Of a stretch of 64,000 nt of DNA, positions 17,974-27,075 are shown one piece after another (position 1 is the stretch's first letter; each line of letters begins with the position of its first letter). Source of the stretch: Whitmania pigra. Taxonomy: Eukaryota > Annelida > Clitellata > Hirudinida > Haemopidae. The notes below the pieces were generated by a model. The model was not told the origin of the DNA. It searched no databases and worked only from the letters and a program-made list of their open reading frames with translations. The position numbers and the translations under genes are program-made. The stretch covers positions 1 through 64,000 of the forward strand of contig JAJTWR010000203.1 of NCBI GenBank assembly GCA_021613335.1. Reading direction: 5' to 3'.

Positions 17974-18861
17974 ATGTCATCCACCATCAAGGTTGGTATT
18001 GTGCCGCCGTTTTTGCGTTTGCTGCGTCCGCATCAATGGGTTAAGAACGGCTTTGTCGCCGCGCCCTTGTTTTTTACCCCGGAAATGCTGTCCTGGACGA
18101 GCTTGCAAACCGTCGGACTGGGGTTGCTGGCTTTTTGCGCGATGGCATCGGCGGTGTATATTCTCAACGATTATATGGATCGCGCCGCCGACCGCCTGCA
18201 TCCGACCAAATGCTACCGGCCCCTGGCCTCCGGCACGGTGGCGGCGGCGCCGGCCTTGAGCGTCATGCTGCTGCTCGCTGGCATCGCCCTGGCCCTGGGC
18301 CGCTGGCTGAGCGGCGGTTTTTTTTATATTCTGCTGCTCTATGTCGGGATCAATCTGCTTTATTCCTATGTGCTGAAGCAGGTTTCCATCGTCGATGTCA
18401 TGCTGATCGCGCTCGGCTACGTTCTGCGCATCTATGCCGGAGCCGAACTGATCGGCAAATCGGCCAGCGTCTGGATCATCGTTTGCACCGGGCTGGTATC
18501 GCTGTTCATCGCCCTGGCCAAGCGGCGCGACGATATCGTCAAAAACCTGGCATCGCAGCACCGCCCCTCGCTTAAAGGCTATACGCTGCCCTTTCTCGAC
18601 ACGGCCATCGGCATGATGCTGGCCGGCCTGCTCATCTCCTACCTGATTTATACCACCGACCCCGAGGCGATGCAGCATTATGGCACCCACAAGCTTTATC
18701 TGACCACTCCTTTTGTCATTATGGGGGTCCTGCGCTATCTGCAAATCGCCCTGGTCGAGGAACGTTCGGGAGCCCCGACCGCCATCGTGCTGACCGATCG
18801 GTTTTTGATCGGCTGCGTGACCGCCTGGATCGTTACCTTTGGAATCCTGATCTATGGCTAG
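17974..18861 (+). CDS. UbiA-type decaprenyl-phosphate phosphoribosyltransferase
   Basis: The 295-residue membrane enzyme has about eight hydrophobic segments and the diagnostic motif 'NDYMDRAADRLHPTKCYRP' (residues about 65-83), with the Asp pairs that hold magnesium-diphosphate and the 'HPTK..RP' block typical of the enzyme transferring 5-phosphoribose from PRPP to decaprenyl phosphate. A second Asp region, 'AKRRDDIVKNL', follows. It is the first of four genes that overlap end to end (8 bp with the next). Ubiquinone-type UbiA enzymes have a different motif context and are less likely. In mycobacteria this step begins decaprenylphosphoryl-arabinose synthesis. Confidence 0.82.
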   Translation: MSSTIKVGIVPPFLRLLRPHQWVKNGFVAAPLFFTPEMLSWTSLQTVGLGLLAFCAMASAVYILNDYMDRAADRLHPTKCYRPLASGTVAAAPALSVMLLLAGIALALGRWLSGGFFYILLLYVGINLLYSYVLKQVSIVDVMLIALGYVLRIYAGAELIGKSASVWIIVCTGLVSLFIALAKRRDDIVKNLASQHRPSLKGYTLPFLDTAIGMMLAGLLISYLIYTTDPEAMQHYGTHKLYLTTPFVIMGVLRYLQIALVEERSGAPTAIVLTDRFLIGCVTAWIVTFGILIYG

Positions 18862-19834
18862 GGCGACGACAAGCCAAACGCCCCGGCGTCTTCGCCGGCT
18901 GGAATTCACCGTCATCGGCGCAATCGCGCTTTTCGTCCTGGCATTGGCAGCGGCGTCGCTGGCGGCAGGGATCGATCAAGTATGGGCGCATCTGAAAAAA
19001 ACGCCCGTCACGCTGATTGCAACCATGCTGGCGCTGTCGGCGGTCAATTATGGCCTGCGCGCCTGGCGCTGGCACTGGTTCAGCCGCGGGTTGGGCATGA
19101 CGGTGCCGTTCGGGCGTAATCTGCTCTATTTCATTGCCGGTTTCGCCCTGAGCACCACCCCCGGCAAAACCGGCGAAGCGTTGCGGTTATGGCTGATCGA
19201 ACGCTGCCACGGCTATGGCTATCAGCGCACCGCGCCGATGTTCGTCGGCGATCGCCTTTCCGACATGGGGGCCATCCTGCTCTTGTGCCTTGGCGGGGCC
19301 AGCGCTTTTTCCGGTTATACCGGGATCGTGGCCGCCGCCGCCGGCGCGCTGGTTCTGGCCTCGATCCCGTTTTTGCGTCCGGCCTTGCCGATGTGGCTGG
19401 TTCGCGCAAGCCATGCCTTGCTGCGTGGCCGATGGCCAAGATTGTTCGCCGGCTTGCGCATCGCCTTACGCGAGACCGCCCGGCTGTTCACCTTGCGCCT
19501 GTTCGGTCTTGGCTTGCTGGCGGCGCTGATTGGCTGGTGCGCCGAAGTCTGGGCTTTCAGCTTGCTGTTGCAGGCGCTGGGAACCGAGGTCAGCCTGCGG
19601 CAGGCTTCGTTCATCTTTACCTTCGCCATGATCGCCGGGACGGTTTCCATGCTGCCCGGCGGGCTTGGCGGCACGGAAGCGGCGATGATCGGACTGCTCT
19701 CAGCTGTCGGCGTCGGTTTCGATACCGCGCTGGTGGCAACCGCGATCGTTCGCCTGACGACCTTGTGGTTTGCCACCGGATTGGGTTTCATCGCGCTGGC
19801 CTGGGCCATGCGCCTGGCGCGAACGGGAGGGTGA
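18854..19834 (+). CDS. Lysylphosphatidylglycerol-synthase-TM-like membrane protein, candidate flippase
   Basis: The 326-residue protein is hydrophobic throughout, with about eight membrane segments, and shows family landmarks 'NYGLRAWRWHWF', 'LSTTPGKTGEALRLW', 'GDRLSDMGAILLL' and 'MLPGGLGGTEAAMIGLLS'. This family (AglD/MprF-TM-like) includes proteins proposed to move lipid-linked sugars or aminoacyl lipids across the membrane. It overlaps the prenyltransferase by 8 bp and is followed at once by the oxidase gene, so a role in flipping the polyprenyl-phosphoryl pentose is a reasonable inference, not shown by sequence. Confidence 0.72.
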   Translation: MARATTSQTPRRLRRLEFTVIGAIALFVLALAAASLAAGIDQVWAHLKKTPVTLIATMLALSAVNYGLRAWRWHWFSRGLGMTVPFGRNLLYFIAGFALSTTPGKTGEALRLWLIERCHGYGYQRTAPMFVGDRLSDMGAILLLCLGGASAFSGYTGIVAAAAGALVLASIPFLRPALPMWLVRASHALLRGRWPRLFAGLRIALRETARLFTLRLFGLGLLAALIGWCAEVWAFSLLLQALGTEVSLRQASFIFTFAMIAGTVSMLPGGLGGTEAAMIGLLSAVGVGFDTALVATAIVRLTTLWFATGLGFIALAWAMRLARTGG

Positions 19835-19836
19835 GC

Positions 19837-21171
19837 GTGCGGTACAAGAGAATCGATCAGTCTGGCTGGGGACGTTGGCCAAATGTTACCGGTCCCGCCT
19901 TTCGACCGGAACGGCAGGCTGAAGCGATCGGGCTGGTTCGGCAGGGGGGATGCTGGCTTGCGCGCGGCGCCGGGCGTTCCTATGGCGATCAGGCGCAAAA
20001 CGGCGCCGGCTATGTCGTTTTGACCGAAAGGTTGGATCGGCTGCTCTCCTTCGATGAAACCAGCGGCGTATTGGTTGCCGAGCCAGGGGTCAGCTTTGCT
20101 GCGCTGCTGAAGGCGTTTTTGCCGCGCGGCTGGCTTGTGCCGGTCAGCCCGGGAACCGGTTTTGCCACCTTGGGCGGGGCCATCGCCAACGATGTGCACG
20201 GTAAAAACCATGACCGCGACGGCAGTTTCGGCGATCATGTGTTGTGGTTCGACCTGCTCTTGTCCACCGGCGAGGTTCAGCGCGTCACCCCTGACGGGCA
20301 ACCCCGCCTTTTCCGCGCCACCTTGGGCGGGGGCGGTTTGACCGGCATCGTCACCGCCTTGTGCTTGCAAATGCAACGGGTGTCAGGCAACAGCCTGAGC
20401 GTGAGCGAAAGCCGGATCGACGATCTCGACCATTTTCTTGCCGCCCTGCTCGCCGCTCGCGCCCAGAGCAGCCATTGCGTCGGCTGGATCGATGCAATGG
20501 CCACGGGACGCCATCTTGGACGGGGCATTCTGCAAACCGCCGAAGCCGCCGGCCGGCTGCTTCCCACCCCGGCCGAGCGCAACACAGCCATCCCGGTGGA
20601 TTTTCCAGCCTTTGCGCTCAATCGGTGGGCGGTCAAATCGTTCAATCGTTTTTATGCCGGCAGAGTGCCGAAAGCCGGACGTCAACGGCTGGTCTCTTAT
20701 GGCGAATTCCTTTATCCGCTCGATGCGATCGGGCAGTGGAACCGCATTTACGGTAAGCGCGGCTTTCACCAGTTTCAATGCGTTCTGCCCGACGATCGCG
20801 CGGCGCGCGGCTTGCCTGTGTTGCTGGAACAGGTCGCCCGGGCCGGAGCCGCCTCGTTTCTCGCAGTCTTGAAAAGCCTGAGCCGCCCGGGACGCGGCTA
20901 TCTGTCCTTTCCCATGCGCGGCATTACCCTGGCACTCGATCTGCCCCATCGCTCTGATAGCGTCGATCTGTTACGGCAGTTGGAAAAACTGGCGCTGGAT
21001 CATGGCGGGCGAATCTATCTGGCCAAGGATTCCACCCTTTGCGCGAATATGCTGGCCGCCATGTATCCCGAGCTTGCGGAATTTCGCGCCGTGCTGGGCG
21101 AACAAACCGGGCAGACGCGCTTTATCTCGGACATGGCTCGCCGTTTAGGCTTGGTGGGAGAAACGCCATGA
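19837..21171 (+). CDS. DprE1-like decaprenylphosphoryl-ribose 2'-oxidase subunit
   Basis: This 444-residue FAD enzyme of the vanillyl-alcohol-oxidase fold would oxidise C2 of polyprenylphosphoryl-ribose to the keto form. The FAD-binding half shows 'ARGAGRSYGDQAQN', 'LVPVSPGTGFATLGGAIAND' and 'VHGKNHDRDGSFGDHV', all characteristic of DprE1; the substrate half ends with 'GRIYLAKDSTL' and 'MYPELAEF'. I choose the GTG at 19837, six bases after GGGAGG; a GTG at 19831 overlapping the upstream stop is possible. It is paired with a short-chain dehydrogenase 3' to it, the normal DprE1-DprE2 order. Confidence 0.85.
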   Translation: MRYKRIDQSGWGRWPNVTGPAFRPERQAEAIGLVRQGGCWLARGAGRSYGDQAQNGAGYVVLTERLDRLLSFDETSGVLVAEPGVSFAALLKAFLPRGWLVPVSPGTGFATLGGAIANDVHGKNHDRDGSFGDHVLWFDLLLSTGEVQRVTPDGQPRLFRATLGGGGLTGIVTALCLQMQRVSGNSLSVSESRIDDLDHFLAALLAARAQSSHCVGWIDAMATGRHLGRGILQTAEAAGRLLPTPAERNTAIPVDFPAFALNRWAVKSFNRFYAGRVPKAGRQRLVSYGEFLYPLDAIGQWNRIYGKRGFHQFQCVLPDDRAARGLPVLLEQVARAGAASFLAVLKSLSRPGRGYLSFPMRGITLALDLPHRSDSVDLLRQLEKLALDHGGRIYLAKDSTLCANMLAAMYPELAEFRAVLGEQTGQTRFISDMARRLGLVGETP

Positions 21172-21908
21172 TGACCTGGATCGTGTTGGGCGCTTCATCC
21201 AGCGTTGCCCGCGCCTTTGCCCGCGCGCTCGCCGAACGCGGCGATGGCGTCATCCTGGCCGGCCGCGACGAAAGCGATCTCGAAGCCACTGCAGCGGATT
21301 GCCGGGTGCGCGGCGCGCCTTTGGCCGAGACCGTGTTCTTTGACGCTTTCGACCGCGCGAGCCATCGGGCCATAGCCCGGCGCGCCGAACGCGCCGCGCG
21401 CGACGGGCCGCTTGGCGTGCTGCTTGCCTTCGGATCGATGCCGGAGCAAGAGGCGATGGAAACCGACCCAGATCTGGCGCTCGCCTGTATTGATGCAACC
21501 TATTGCGGCGCGGTCTCAATCCTTTTGCGCCTGGCCCCGGTTTTGGCCGCCGCCCGTTCGGGAAAGCTGATCGTCATGGGGTCGGTTGCCGGCGATCGCG
21601 GTCGCTTGAAGAACCATATCTATGGTTCCGCCAAGGCGGGACTGGCCGTCTTTACCGCTGGATTGCGCAACCGGCTGGGACGCTGCGGCGTCACCGTCAC
21701 CACGGTCAAGCCCGGTTTTCTCGATACCGCCATGACCTGGGGCCTGCCCGGGATTTTTTTGGCGGCAAGCCCAAGCGCCGCCGCCCGCGCCATGCTGAGC
21801 GCCGCCGACAAAGGCCGGGATGAGATCTATTTCCCGTTTTTCTGGCGGGCGATCATGACGATCATCCGCCATATCCCGGAAAAAATCTTCAAACGGCTGG
21901 CGATTTAG
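21168..21908 (+). CDS. DprE2-like short-chain dehydrogenase
   Basis: The 246-residue NAD(P)H-dependent reductase would complete epimerisation of the 2-keto intermediate to polyprenylphosphoryl-arabinose. It has the nucleotide site 'IVLGASSSVARAFARAL', 'GRDESDL', the Ser of 'VMGSVAGDRG' and the catalytic 'YGSAKAGL' (Tyr-x3-Lys). Its ATG overlaps the stop of the DprE1-like gene, as expected for translational coupling of two subunits that act together. A DprE2 call rests on this pairing; on its own the sequence is a generic SDR. Confidence 0.8.
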   Translation: MMTWIVLGASSSVARAFARALAERGDGVILAGRDESDLEATAADCRVRGAPLAETVFFDAFDRASHRAIARRAERAARDGPLGVLLAFGSMPEQEAMETDPDLALACIDATYCGAVSILLRLAPVLAAARSGKLIVMGSVAGDRGRLKNHIYGSAKAGLAVFTAGLRNRLGRCGVTVTTVKPGFLDTAMTWGLPGIFLAASPSAAARAMLSAADKGRDEIYFPFFWRAIMTIIRHIPEKIFKRLAI

Positions 21909-21918
21909 GCGGCTTCAG

Positions 21919-22518
21919 CTACTCTGCTCGCCGCCTTGTCGTGAGGGCGGCGGTAAGGGTTCCGTCATCCAGATAATCCAGCTCGCCGCCAACCGGCACG
22001 CCATGGGCCAAGCGCGTGACGGTAACGCCGCTCTCTTGCAGCCGTTCGGCGAGATAATGCGCCGTGGTCTGACCGTCAACCGTGGCATTCAGCGCCAGGA
22101 TTACCTCATATACCCGCGTTTGGGCGATACGCTCGAGCAGCCGGTCAATGCCCAACCCTTCCGGGCCAATCCCATCGAGCGCCGACAAAACGCCGCCCAG
22201 AACATGATACCGGCCAGTGAAAACACCCGTGCGCTCCACCGCCCACTGGTCCGCCACCTGCTCGACAACGCATACCAGGCCAGAATCGCGGGTTGAATCG
22301 CGACAAATGCCGCACGGATCGCTGGTATCAAGCGTATTGCACAGGCTGCATCGGCGAATATTCTTTCCCGCCGCCTGCAAGGCTTCCGCCAACGGGTATA
22401 GAACGGTTTCATGCCGTTGGAGCAAATATAACGCCGCCCGCCGCGCCGAGCGCGGCCCAAGACCGGGTAGACGCGCCAAAAGCCGGATGAGCCGTTCGAT
22501 CTCGCTAGGCAGTCGCAT
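21919..22518 (-). CDS. recR: Recombination mediator RecR
   Basis: The 199-residue protein has the helix-hairpin-helix start ('[20 protein letters not shown]'), the zinc finger '[16 protein letters not shown]' and a Toprim domain ('[19 protein letters not shown]', '[17 protein letters not shown]'). RecR acts with RecF/RecO to load RecA at gapped DNA. It is the last gene of dnaX-ybaB-recR, a widely conserved order, and starts 7 bp after ybaB. It converges with the DprE2-like gene 10 bp away with no clear terminator. Confidence 0.95.
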   Translation of the reverse strand: MRLPSEIERLIRLLARLPGLGPRSARRAALYLLQRHETVLYPLAEALQAAGKNIRRCSLCNTLDTSDPCGICRDSTRDSGLVCVVEQVADQWAVERTGVFTGRYHVLGGVLSALDGIGPEGLGIDRLLERIAQTRVYEVILALNATVDGQTTAHYLAERLQESGVTVTRLAHGVPVGGELDYLDDGTLTAALTTRRRAE

Positions 22519-22525
22519 CGCCGGC

Positions 22526-22849
22526 TCAAAAAGGCAGCTTGAAACCCGGCGGCAGCTTCAACCCGCCCGTCAGCTTGGCCATTTCTTCCTGCATGTGGGT
22601 TTCAACCTTGCGCCTGGCATCGTTGAACGCGGCGAGGATCAGATCCTCCAGCATGTCCACCTCCTCTGGCTTGCACAACGACGCGTCGATCTTGATCCGG
22701 CGGACATCGCCCTTGCCGGTCAAGGTCAACGATACCAGGCCGCCGCCCGATGCGCCGTCGATCTGCGCCTCTTCCAGCTTGGCCTGCATCTCTGCCATAC
22801 GGGTTTGCATTTCCTGGGCTTGCTTCATCATCTGACCGAGATTTTTCAT
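22526..22849 (-). CDS. ybaB: YbaB/EbfC family nucleoid-associated protein
   Basis: The 107-residue protein shows '[20 protein letters not shown]' (N-terminal amphipathic helix), '[20 protein letters not shown]' (beta sheet) and '[15 protein letters not shown]'. Members form tweezer-shaped dimers that bind DNA. It sits between dnaX and recR, its usual place, with normal family length. Confidence 0.93.
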   Translation of the reverse strand: MKNLGQMMKQAQEMQTRMAEMQAKLEEAQIDGASGGGLVSLTLTGKGDVRRIKIDASLCKPEEVDMLEDLILAAFNDARRKVETHMQEEMAKLTGGLKLPPGFKLPF

Positions 22850-22934
22850 CGCTTTCCTCTATCGTCCATGAAACGGGCGGAACCTTGTCAGCGCAACCTT
22901 GTCAGCGCAACCATAGTGACCGGATCCAGGGCGA

Positions 22935-24660
22935 TCAAGCAGCGCCCTCGCCATCTTCTTTCCCCTCCTCCCCCTCCTCCCCCGGCCCGGCGGACAGTTC
23001 AGGCAGCGGCGACAAGCGGGTGATCGTCTCAACGCCCGCTCCTGGAAAAGCGGCCAAAATCTCGCGCACCAGCGGGTGATCCTCGATCTTGCGGCGGATG
23101 GCCGCCGTTTTGGCATCGATGATCGCACGCAAGGTGTCGCCGCCGCCCGATCCGGCAATCGCCACCATCCAGCGCCGTCCTGTCCATTCGCTCAGCTTGC
23201 CGGCAACCTGGCTTGCCAGATCGGCTGGCGCTTGCGCAGTTGGGCGTATCTCGATGCGCCCGGGCTCAAAAGCGACCAGATGCACATGGTTGATCAGATG
23301 CGCTCGCAAAGCCGGTTCGCGCCGTTCGCCAAACAGCGCTACCGCCGCTTCAAAATGGCGAGGATCGGGCAGCGCGGCAGCGGCTGCCTCGGTTTGACCG
23401 TCCTGCCACGGCGCTGTTTCCGGCAGCGGCGCCAACGCCCTGGCCGTCGCCTTGGTCATCGAAACGCTCCCCAAAGCCGATTTGCCGCCTTGCGGCGCGC
23501 TCACGCCGCCAATTTCGCGATAACGCCTGACCAAATCGCCCGGCGTCGGTAAATCGGCGACAAATCCCAGCCGGATCAGCACCATTTCCAGCGCCGAGGC
23601 CGGGTTGGGCGCGGTTTGCACCTCGGCGGCTCCCTTGAGCAATATCTGCCAGACGCGGGTGAGCGCCGGCACCGACAAGCCTTGCGCCAGCGCTTGTTCC
23701 CGTCCAGCTTCGCCGCCTTCCGCCTCGCCGCCGGCGCCAATATGCCAGCGGGTCAAACGGTGGGTCAGTTCAAGAAGATCCTGGACAATGGCCAGCGGCT
23801 CGGCCCCGGCTCGATGCAAGCGGTCGTGAAGCGCCAAAGCATCGACCATCGCTCCGCGCAAGATCGCTTCCAGCAGATCGAGCAAGAGTGCGCGATCCGC
23901 CAGCCCCAGCATCTCGCGCACCGCCTCGGCTGCAACCGCGCCATCCGATTGGGCAATGGCCTGATCCAGCAGCGACAGCCCGTCGCGCACCGAGCCATCG
24001 GCGGCTCTGGCCAGCAAAGCCGCGGCTTGCGGCGTCAAGACAGCGCCTTCGGCTTCGGCGATGCGGGTGAAATGCGCCGCCAGGAGCGACGCCTCCACCC
24101 GGCGCAGATCGAAACGCTGGCAGCGCGACAGCACCGTTACCGGCACTTTGCGGACTTCGGTGGTGGCAAACAGGAATTTCGTATGTTCGGGCGGTTCTTC
24201 CAGCGTCTTCAACAGAGCGTTGAAGGCGTTTTTCGACAGCATGTGCACTTCGTCGACGATGTAGATCTTGAAGCGGCTGGCAATGGGGCGGAACCGCACC
24301 CCCTCGACGATCTCGCGGATATCGTCAACCCCCGTGCGGCTGGCGGCGTCCATCTCCATCACATCGGCATTGCGGTCGGCGGCAATGGAACGGCAGGATT
24401 CGCACACGCCGCACGGCTGGGGGGTTGGGCCGCCGCTGTTGTCGGGGCCGGTGCAATTCAGCGCCCGGGCGATGATACGGGCGGCGGTGGTCTTGCCAAC
24501 GCCGCGCACTCCGGTCAGCATGAAAGCATGGGCTACGCGACCGGTGTCGATCGCATTGCTCAACGTGCGAACCAGCGCTTCCTGGCCGATCAGTTCGGCA
24601 AAGGTCTGGGGCCGGTATTTGCGCGCAAGAACGCGGTAAGGCAGTGGACTGTCGCTCATG
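22935..24660 (-). CDS. dnaX: DNA polymerase III subunit gamma/tau
   Basis: The clamp-loader ATPase of about 574 residues has Walker A 'GVRGVGKTTAARIIARAL', the zinc module with 'CGVCESC', 'VDEVHMLSKNAFNALLKTLE' (Walker B and following), sensor 'TEVRKVPVTVLSRCQRFDL', and a C-terminal polymerase-binding part from about residue 380. The start at 24660 ('SDSPLPYRVLARKYRPQTF') is the standard DnaX N-terminus; longer in-frame starts only add shadow sequence over the divergent exporter gene. The C-terminus is rich in Glu and Gly. I see no obvious slippery site for making gamma. Confidence 0.95.
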
Positions 24661-24686
24661 GAACGGCAGCATACAGGATACAGGGG

Positions 24687-25556
24687 ATGATCGCCTATCT
24701 TCAACTCGCCGGAGCGATGATCGTGGTCGGCGCCAATATTGCCGTTGCCAAGGCCATTCTCGTTGCAATACCCGCAGCCCTCCTGGCGTGTCTGCGTTTT
24801 GCGCTGGTTGGGTTTTTGCTGCTGCCTGCCCCGTTGCGCCTGCCCCGCTCGGCATGGCGGCTGACGCCCGGGCAATGGCTGGCTTTGGCCGGGTTGGGGC
24901 TGTTCGGAGCGGTGTGCTATAATCTTGGCATGCTCTATGGGCTGCGTTTGACCAGCGCTACCGACGCCGCCATCGTCACCAGCACCATTCCAGCCGTCGT
25001 GGCGCTGTTGTCGGTTCCGCTTTTGGGCGAGAATCTTGGCTGGCGGGGAATGCTGGCGGTCCTTTTGTCGGTGGCGGGTATGGTGGCCGTCACCCTGCCC
25101 GCCGGCGGCGCTGGAGCCGGCAGCTTGACGGGGAATCTGCTGATCTTCGCCGCCGTGGTGTCGGAGGCGTTGTACGTCATCGCATCGCGCAAGCTTAATG
25201 GCGGTTTTCCGGTCTTTTCCACGATCTGGCTGGTCAATGTCATGGGGCTGATCGCGATGGCGCCGCTTGCCTTATACGAATGGCGACAGGTCGCGCTTGC
25301 CGCCGTGCCATTATCGATCTGGTTTCTGTTGGCGATCTACAGCCTGTCGGCCGGGCTGCTGGCTTTTGTCCTGTGGTTTGCCGGCATTCGCCATGTCCTG
25401 GCCAGCCGGGCCGGCCTGTTCACCGGCTTGCTGCCGGTGAGCGCCGCCATCGTGGCCTTTGCCGGACTTGGCGAGAAATTCACCCTCGCTCATGCAGCCG
25501 GCATGGCTCTGGTCCTGACCGCCATTGGGCTTGGGGCAAGCAAGGCGGAAGGCTGA
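24687..25556 (+). CDS. EamA/DMT-family exporter
   Basis: The 289-residue protein has ten hydrophobic segments forming the two five-helix EamA repeats ('YLQLAGAMIVVGANIAVAKA' begins the first and 'SLTGNLLIFAAVVSEALYVI' the second). Family members export amino acids or metabolites; the substrate cannot be inferred. It is divergent from dnaX with only 26 bp between start codons, so the promoters overlap the neighbouring 5' ends. Its last 13 bp overlap the 3' end of the SRP RNA on the other strand. Confidence 0.85.
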   Translation: MIAYLQLAGAMIVVGANIAVAKAILVAIPAALLACLRFALVGFLLLPAPLRLPRSAWRLTPGQWLALAGLGLFGAVCYNLGMLYGLRLTSATDAAIVTSTIPAVVALLSVPLLGENLGWRGMLAVLLSVAGMVAVTLPAGGAGAGSLTGNLLIFAAVVSEALYVIASRKLNGGFPVFSTIWLVNVMGLIAMAPLALYEWRQVALAAVPLSIWFLLAIYSLSAGLLAFVLWFAGIRHVLASRAGLFTGLLPVSAAIVAFAGLGEKFTLAHAAGMALVLTAIGLGASKAEG

Positions 25557-25645
25557 GCCACGACCCGCGCCGGAACTCGTTACGGCTGCTTCCTTCCGGA
25601 CCTGACCGGATTGGCGAGGGGCGCGTCCGCGATCAGCCTTCCGCC
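25544..25645 (-). ncRNA. ffs: Small signal recognition particle RNA (4.5S)
   Basis: The minus strand contains the SRP consensus GTCCGGAAGGAAGCAGCC (around 25594-25611), the tetraloop and internal-loop region that binds Ffh. The flanks close it into one long hairpin: GGCGGAAGGCTGA at the 5' end pairs perfectly over 13 bp with TCAGCCTTCCGCC at the 3' end. The span of 102 nt fits the bacterial 4.5S type. It lies close to dnaX, as in many alphaproteobacteria. Confidence 0.93.
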
Positions 25646-25647
25646 GT

Positions 25648-26403
25648 TCATATAGGCGCTTGCCCCGCTTTAACGCAAGGGGCTTGACCGGCTTCCAGAG
25701 CGGCGGTGGCGGTATCGATGCTTTGTTCCAACGCGCTCATATAGCTCTTGCGATCCAAGCTGGCGGCAAGCGGCGGCAGAAAGCGGAGGACGATGCAGCC
25801 TGGACGCTTGAGATAGGCTTTCGCCCCCCAGAATTGGCCGGAATTGAGGGCCGCCGGCACGGTTGGCAGGCCGTATGCGCGCGCAAGCGCGTAAACGCCG
25901 GGTTGATAGGGCGCGGTTTTGGCCGATTGGCCCGGTTTCGTCCTGGTTCCTTGGGGAAAAATGATCAGGCTGCGGCCTTCGGCGACGGCAGAGCCAGCGG
26001 CGGCCAGCATGGCCTTCAAGGCGGCCGCGCGGCCGGCGCGGTCGATGGCGATCATCCGGTAGCGCCGGGCAAACCAGCCATAAACCGGCAGCTTGAGCAC
26101 TTCCTGTTTCAGTACATAGGCCGGATCGGGAAACAGCAGCAGGAAGATCATGGCATCCCAGGCCGATTGATGCTTAGCCGCCACCAGAACCGGTCCGGCA
26201 GGTAGATGTTCCAACCCCTCGACCCGGTAGCGCAGGCGGCATATCAGCCGCAGCATGACCATCACCCCTCGAACCCAAAAGCGCGCGACCGGCAACATCA
26301 GCTGCCGCGGCAGGACCAACAGCGGCAGGCTTGGGAGCGCCAGCAATAACAGCCAGGAATAAAAACAAAAATTGAACAGGGTCGAACGCAACGATAAAAT
26401 CAT
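25648..26403 (-). CDS. plsC: 1-acyl-sn-glycerol-3-phosphate acyltransferase
   Basis: The 251-residue membrane enzyme converts lysophosphatidate to phosphatidate. It has an N-terminal membrane helix ('FYSWLLLLALPSLPLLVLP'), the catalytic 'HQSAWD' (His-x4-Asp), the acceptor-binding 'FPQGTR', and 'TVPAALNSGQFWG'. It is the last gene of ftsE-ftsX-HAD-ydcF-plsC and starts 10 bp after ydcF. The ffs gene follows immediately, so read-through transcription into ffs is possible. Confidence 0.9.
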   Translation of the reverse strand: MILSLRSTLFNFCFYSWLLLLALPSLPLLVLPRQLMLPVARFWVRGVMVMLRLICRLRYRVEGLEHLPAGPVLVAAKHQSAWDAMIFLLLFPDPAYVLKQEVLKLPVYGWFARRYRMIAIDRAGRAAALKAMLAAAGSAVAEGRSLIIFPQGTRTKPGQSAKTAPYQPGVYALARAYGLPTVPAALNSGQFWGAKAYLKRPGCIVLRFLPPLAASLDRKSYMSALEQSIDTATAALEAGQAPCVKAGQAPI

Positions 26404-26412
26404 GGCCGCGGC

Positions 26413-27075
26413 TCATTCAAGACGGAGAAAAACCGCATCGGTCAGCTGATGGCGCAGATGCGCCGCAAGAAACTTGTTGTATTCGACCAGGATCAATCCG
26501 GCGGTCCCTGGATGGCGCCACCAGCGATCGAGGTGAAAGTTGGGCGAAAAGACCGGATGGGGCACGATATGCAAACGGGGCATGACGCGGCGAAATTCGA
26601 GCAGGCTGCGTTGCATATGATAGCTGGCCGTTACCAAGCGAAAGGACTTCACCCCGGCGGCGGCAACCCACCCAGCGGTTTCCAGAGCATTGCCGATCGT
26701 ATCGCTGGCAGCATAGCCAAGGGTGACGCAGCATTCAAGCTTGCCGCGCGCCTGATCGATGGGCGGCAGGGCGGCGAGCAGGCGATGCGGTTCGACCGTT
26801 GGATGAACTCCGGAAACGAACAGCTTGCCGGCCTTGCTCCCCAGCAGGCGAAAACCGGTAGCCACCCGCAAACTGCCGCCGGTCAGGACGACGATGGCAT
26901 CGGTGACGCTCTCTTGATCGCCGGGGGCGGTGGGAATGGCATGGACGAAACGCAGCAAGCCGCTGAGATAAAGCCCGGCCGACGCCAATAAGGCAACGGT
27001 AAGAAGAACCAGAAACAGCCGCCGCTCGACCGGCTGGCCGATATGGCGGCGCCAGCGCCCGGCAGCCTTATTCAT
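26413..27075 (-). CDS. YdcF/ElyC-family DUF218 membrane protein
   Basis: The 220-residue protein has one N-terminal membrane helix ('LFLVLLTVALLASAGLYLSG') and a DUF218 domain with 'AIVVLTGGSLRVATGFRLL', 'LFVSGVHPTVE' and 'LVTASYHMQRSLLEFRRV'. Relatives such as ElyC and SanA influence peptidoglycan precursor supply and envelope integrity, but the reaction is not settled. Its start overlaps the HAD phosphatase stop by 4 bp, so the two are probably translated together. The ftsEX context suggests a cell-envelope role. Confidence 0.85.
   Translation of the reverse strand: MNKAAGRWRRHIGQPVERRLFLVLLTVALLASAGLYLSGLLRFVHAIPTAPGDQESVTDAIVVLTGGSLRVATGFRLLGSKAGKLFVSGVHPTVEPHRLLAALPPIDQARGKLECCVTLGYAASDTIGNALETAGWVAAAGVKSFRLVTASYHMQRSLLEFRRVMPRLHIVPHPVFSPNFHLDRWWRHPGTAGLILVEYNKFLAAHLRHQLTDAVFLRLE

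Noticed and set aside
17977..18915. 312-codon minus-strand frame
   Set aside because: It is a shadow of the prenyltransferase gene; the plus-strand product has diagnostic motifs.
23616..24686. Long 5' extension of the DMT exporter frame
   Set aside because: It runs antisense through dnaX. The exporter's first membrane helix begins at 24687.
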